A stretch of 64,000 bases of DNA, from positions 11,574,733 through 11,638,732 of the forward strand of contig OW285188.1 of the NCBI GenBank assembly GCA_935421135.1, given 5' to 3'. Each line of letters starts with the position of its first letter. Within the stretch, counting starts at the first letter, position 1. Source of the DNA: Bugulina stolonifera. Its lineage: Eukaryota > Bryozoa > Gymnolaemata > Cheilostomatida > Bugulidae. Of this stretch, positions 63,701-64,000 are shown piece by piece. The notes beneath the pieces are model-generated. The model was not told where the DNA came from. It saw only the letters and a list, made by a program, of their open reading frames with translations, and did no database searches. Made by a program: the position numbers and the translations under genes.

Positions 63701-64000
63701 AAATTATTATTCCGTTGTAGTTTTAGTCTTGGTAGCCTGGGCTCCGAGGATGATGAAGATGATCAAAGGAGTAGGATCAGGGATAGGAGTGCTGAATCAG
63801 ACGGTCATGTTAAACCTATAGGTACGCAGGCTAACCGATAATATTCCTTATTCTAACTAGTACAATAAGTCTACCGATATAGTACAAGTAGTAATACTCA
63901 GCATTACTTGGAGTTATCCTACTACTATAGTATTGGAATATTGTGTAAATGAGATGTGAGGTTTTACTACAGATTGGTGGTTGGATAACCAACAGCGAAC
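27119..64000 (+). CDS. N-terminal part of a long ankyrin-containing protein, AKAP13/ARHGEF28-like (3' incomplete)
   Basis: Exons: 27119-27788, 35972-36207, 37594-37729, 40391-40571, 46638-46777, 47539-47916, 50137-50379, 51420-51502, 53791-53902, 54976-55158, 56124-56244, 59559-59912, 63721-63821, 63973 to beyond 64000. Every junction is GT-AG and every phase fits, giving about 988 codons without a stop. An ankyrin-like unit (residues ~348-408, ETLLHFGARFGL and ANQSGLLPADVA) has the spacing of the N-terminal unit of AKAP13 and p190RhoGEF. The rest is Ser-rich linker with basic phosphosite motifs (RRPS, RKAS, RKVS) and a PALPPR SH3-binding motif at ~600-605. The DH-PH domains that would prove a Rho exchange factor would lie past the window edge. 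An in-frame TAA at 27068-27070 supports the start at 27119. Exon chaining is solid; the family name is a moderate inference. Confidence 0.6.
28131..28205. repeat. 25 bp tandem repeat, three copies
   Basis: Three nearly identical copies of GGATAGGTGTATATTATATC plus CTAGT; the first differs at one position. It is intronic. Confidence 0.95.
30837..30867 (+). CDS. Probable alternative first coding exon of the long gene
   Basis: ATG at 30837 begins MDNQASSSES and runs to a G|GTACAT donor at 30867/30868. It leaves one base, exactly the phase needed to join the acceptor at 35972 (next residues DNNMEEND). The frame is also open upstream to 30588, so the exon could be longer. This would give a protein lacking the 223 residues of the 27119 exon. 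The evidence is donor, phase and Ser-rich composition only. Confidence 0.35.
30882..31214 (-). CDS. Unrecognised 110-codon open frame, antisense in an intron
   Basis: An open frame of 110 codons with ordinary, protein-like composition (for example MEVEIVRMMRAG and MRCLATDLALRAE). I recognise no family and find no splice partners. It could be a mobile-element remnant or chance. Confidence 0.2.
   Translation of the reverse strand: MSILFTYTMLKGIFRSSFCKAMEVEIVRMMRAGLTCSDDIDPFVHYVRKHKFVMRCLATDLALRAENESFEAAVSPSNIFQKVLKLINMLARSQNRYNIKYPCDINKLCE
32851..32957. repeat. 28 bp tandem repeat with alternating variants
   Basis: Four copies (the last is shortened) of a unit beginning ACATGGG. Copies 1 and 3 read GGGCACAGTATAAGAT; copies 2 and 4 read GGGTAC and TATACGAT. 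This A-B-A-B order shows a 56 bp higher-order unit that was itself duplicated. Confidence 0.95.
35972..36207 (+). CDS. Exon 2 of the long gene, acidic segment
   Basis: TTTGTAG acceptor, GAG|GTGTGT donor, phase 1 in and 0 out. It encodes an acidic stretch (MEENDVEGMSDEEKLGD) followed by a predicted helical part (QELAEFLKQSVTDLEALE). No domain is recognised. Confidence 0.75.
37594..37729 (+). CDS. Exon 3 of the long gene
   Basis: CTCTTTCAG acceptor and CCAG|GTAGTA donor, phase 0 in and 1 out. It encodes an acidic and hydrophobic segment (LFQEFSTLDLDADWSLLGPY) just before the ankyrin-like exon. Confidence 0.75.
40391..40571 (+). CDS. Ankyrin-like exon of the long gene
   Basis: TTCTAG acceptor, GA|GTAAGT donor, phase 1 in and 2 out. 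It encodes about 60 residues that fold-match roughly two ankyrin repeats: ETLLHFGARFGLRNF..HLL, a GG turn, then ANQSGLLPADVA and DDLAKFLL. The pattern ETLLHF-ARxGL---LL--GG---I-NQxGxxPxxxA resembles the N-terminal ankyrin unit of AKAP13/ARHGEF28. It is the main evidence for the family assignment. Confidence 0.75.
41598..41672. repeat. AT-only fold-back tract
   Basis: Some 75 bases of nearly pure A and T with ATAATATAATTAATTATATAAT-like symmetric runs, ending in a TATATATATATA stretch. It is probably a simple-sequence palindrome. Confidence 0.6.
44576..44608. repeat. Perfect 16 bp inverted repeat with one-base spacer
   Basis: AAACCAATAGGCCTAT at 44576-44591 is followed by a single A and its exact reverse complement at 44593-44608. 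The core is the TAGGCCTA word that recurs across the window. Confidence 0.95.
46638..46777 (+). CDS. Exon 5 of the long gene, Ser/Pro-rich linker
   Basis: ATTATAG acceptor and TTAG|GTAAGT donor, phase 2 in and 1 out. It encodes a linker with SLTPNSPSPN, a proline-directed phosphosite-like cluster. Confidence 0.7.
46865..46874. repeat. Run of ten C
   Basis: The homopolymer CCCCCCCCCC is unusual in this AT-rich window. It lies in the intron after exon 5 and its length may be unreliable. Confidence 0.9.
47539..47916 (+). CDS. Exon 6 of the long gene, amphipathic helix and Ser/Glu-rich linker
   Basis: CATTGTAG acceptor, CTGA|GTGAGT donor, phase 1 in and out. It starts with a predicted amphipathic helix (IDMLHQLIEEMEI, residues ~458-470) directly followed by RKAS, a PKA-type site. 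The rest is a long linker rich in Ser, Thr, Glu and Asp (EEKGSSEDEEGGD). Confidence 0.75.
48531..48759. repeat. CTG/CAG-rich inverted pair
   Basis: CTGCTGCCGCTGCTGC at 48531-48546 and GCAGCAGCGGCAGCGG at 48744-48759 are near-perfect reverse complements about 200 bases apart in the intron after exon 6. A long-range stem in the pre-mRNA is possible. Confidence 0.8.
50137..50379 (+). CDS. Exon 7 of the long gene, SH3-binding and Ser-rich linker
   Basis: TTTCAG acceptor, TTGA|GTAAGC donor, phase 1 in and out. It contains APALPPRSWKK, which fits the PxxPxR class II SH3 ligand pattern, and TVSPPPTK. The rest is a Ser/Thr-rich linker. Confidence 0.75.
51420..51502 (+). CDS. Exon 8 of the long gene (short)
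   Basis: GTTCTAG acceptor and GCG|GTAAGT donor, phase 1 in and 0 out. It encodes about 27 residues including MARDSRMEIENMRG. Other AG sites just downstream would bring in-frame stops, so this acceptor is the only one that fits. Confidence 0.6.
53791..53902 (+). CDS. Exon 9 of the long gene
   Basis: CTTGTAG acceptor and AAAG|GTCAGT donor, phase 0 in and 1 out. It encodes a segment starting GMKRFSTSCPSLEN, with a KRFS basophilic phosphosite motif. Confidence 0.7.
54430..54514. repeat. 12 bp GCTGCTGCCTTT tandem repeat
   Basis: Six to seven copies with minor changes (CTCTACTGCTGC at the start, CCCTT near the end), preceded by a short GA run at about 54409-54420. It is intronic. Confidence 0.95.
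54976..55158 (+). CDS. Exon 10 of the long gene, with two in-phase donor choices
   Basis: TTGCTTCAG acceptor, phase 1. Donors G|GTAACA at 55143/55144 and G|GTGGGT at 55158/55159 both leave phase 1, so alternative use would add or drop five residues. It encodes an acidic stretch (TKEEDEEEVMAAINE) and RRPSGERPKSLDFST, with the RRPS motif of a PKA site. Confidence 0.72.
56124..56244 (+). CDS. Exon 11 of the long gene, basic segment
   Basis: TTATTATAG acceptor and AG|GTGAGT donor, phase 1 in and 2 out. It encodes RNRKVSFNMFGG followed by a basic, Lys/Gln-rich part (QKEKSKFHQG). Confidence 0.72.
59559..59912 (+). CDS. Exon 12 of the long gene
   Basis: CTTCCTAG acceptor and GA|GTAGGT donor, phase 2 in and out. 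The frame is open upstream of an internal Met at 59605 back to the acceptor, so this is an internal exon rather than a new gene start. It encodes a SW-containing segment, an acidic FEEYDINEEDDD stretch and HLVRISSDPDYH. Confidence 0.72.
59913..63720. other. 3.8 kb intron of the long gene
   Basis: AT-rich and without a convincing exon. The only distinct structure is the pogo/Tigger-like short element at 62863-63030. Confidence 0.5.
62863..63030. mobile_element. Short pogo/Tigger-like inverted-repeat element
   Basis: The left end CAGTGAAACTTGCTAATTC and the reverse complement of the right end, CAGTTGAACTTACTTAGCC, are similar. Both begin with CAGT and lead into AATTC-type words, as do pogo/Tigger (Tc1-mariner) termini. 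The left end is preceded by TA; the right flank does not show a clean TA. Internal GTTTGAAT-like words are repeated in both orientations. At 168 bp it has no coding capacity. Confidence 0.5.
63721..63821 (+). CDS. Exon 13 of the long gene
   Basis: GTTGTAG acceptor and ATAG|GTACGC donor, phase 2 in and 1 out. It encodes an acidic then Arg-rich segment (GSEDDEDDQRSRIRDRSAES). Confidence 0.72.
63973..64000 (+). CDS. Exon 14 of the long gene, cut by the window edge
   Basis: CTACAG acceptor, phase 1. The visible part encodes DWWLDNQQR and is still open at the last base. The rest of the gene lies outside the window. Confidence 0.6.

Overview
This is a stretch of AT-rich nuclear DNA from an animal. 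All coding information is split into exons with clean GT-AG junctions. I rebuilt the models by joining open frames across splice sites whose phases agree; these are sequence-based models, not transcript-supported. The gene set (UPF1, a GLD-2 type poly(A) polymerase, a linker histone and an ankyrin-containing protein resembling AKAP13/ARHGEF28 Rho exchange factors) points to a metazoan. The intron density and the many TACATGTACA and TAGGCCTA words suggest an early-branching invertebrate such as a sponge, but I cannot name a species.

Layout: 1-797 is the 3' end of a plus-strand gene with an acidic C-terminus; its last intron holds a decayed piggyBac-like transposase on the minus strand. It converges on UPF1 (minus, 2019-10466, 17 coding exons, 1133 aa). 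A 4.1 kb AT-rich intergenic region with no confident gene separates UPF1 head-to-head from a GLD2/TENT2-like poly(A) polymerase (plus, 14610-22553, 11 coding exons, 421 aa). That gene converges on a linker histone H1-like gene (minus, 23036-24523, 3 exons, 318 aa). From 27119 to the right edge runs one very long plus-strand gene with large introns: 14 coding exons, about 988 codons in the window, incomplete at its 3' end. It has an ankyrin-like exon and long Ser-rich, phosphosite-rich linkers.

Functionally, UPF1 (nonsense-mediated decay helicase) and GLD2 (cytoplasmic tailing of RNA 3' ends) both act on mRNA fate. The linker histone compacts chromatin and the long gene is probably a cytoskeletal or Rho-signalling scaffold. 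There is no operon and no evidence that these neighbours work as a unit.

The non-coding part holds most of the unusual structure: a perfect 286 bp palindrome with no spacer inside a GLD2 intron, a 233 bp GC-rich fold-back element, a 24 bp minisatellite that keeps the UPF1 reading frame open through an intron, a tRNA-like relic with short flanking repeats, a pogo/Tigger-like short element, several small tandem repeats and a likely alternative first exon for the long gene. I see no CRISPR, bacterial-type system, rRNA or intact tRNA. I found nothing that I can honestly call a new biological system; the palindrome is the best candidate for follow-up.
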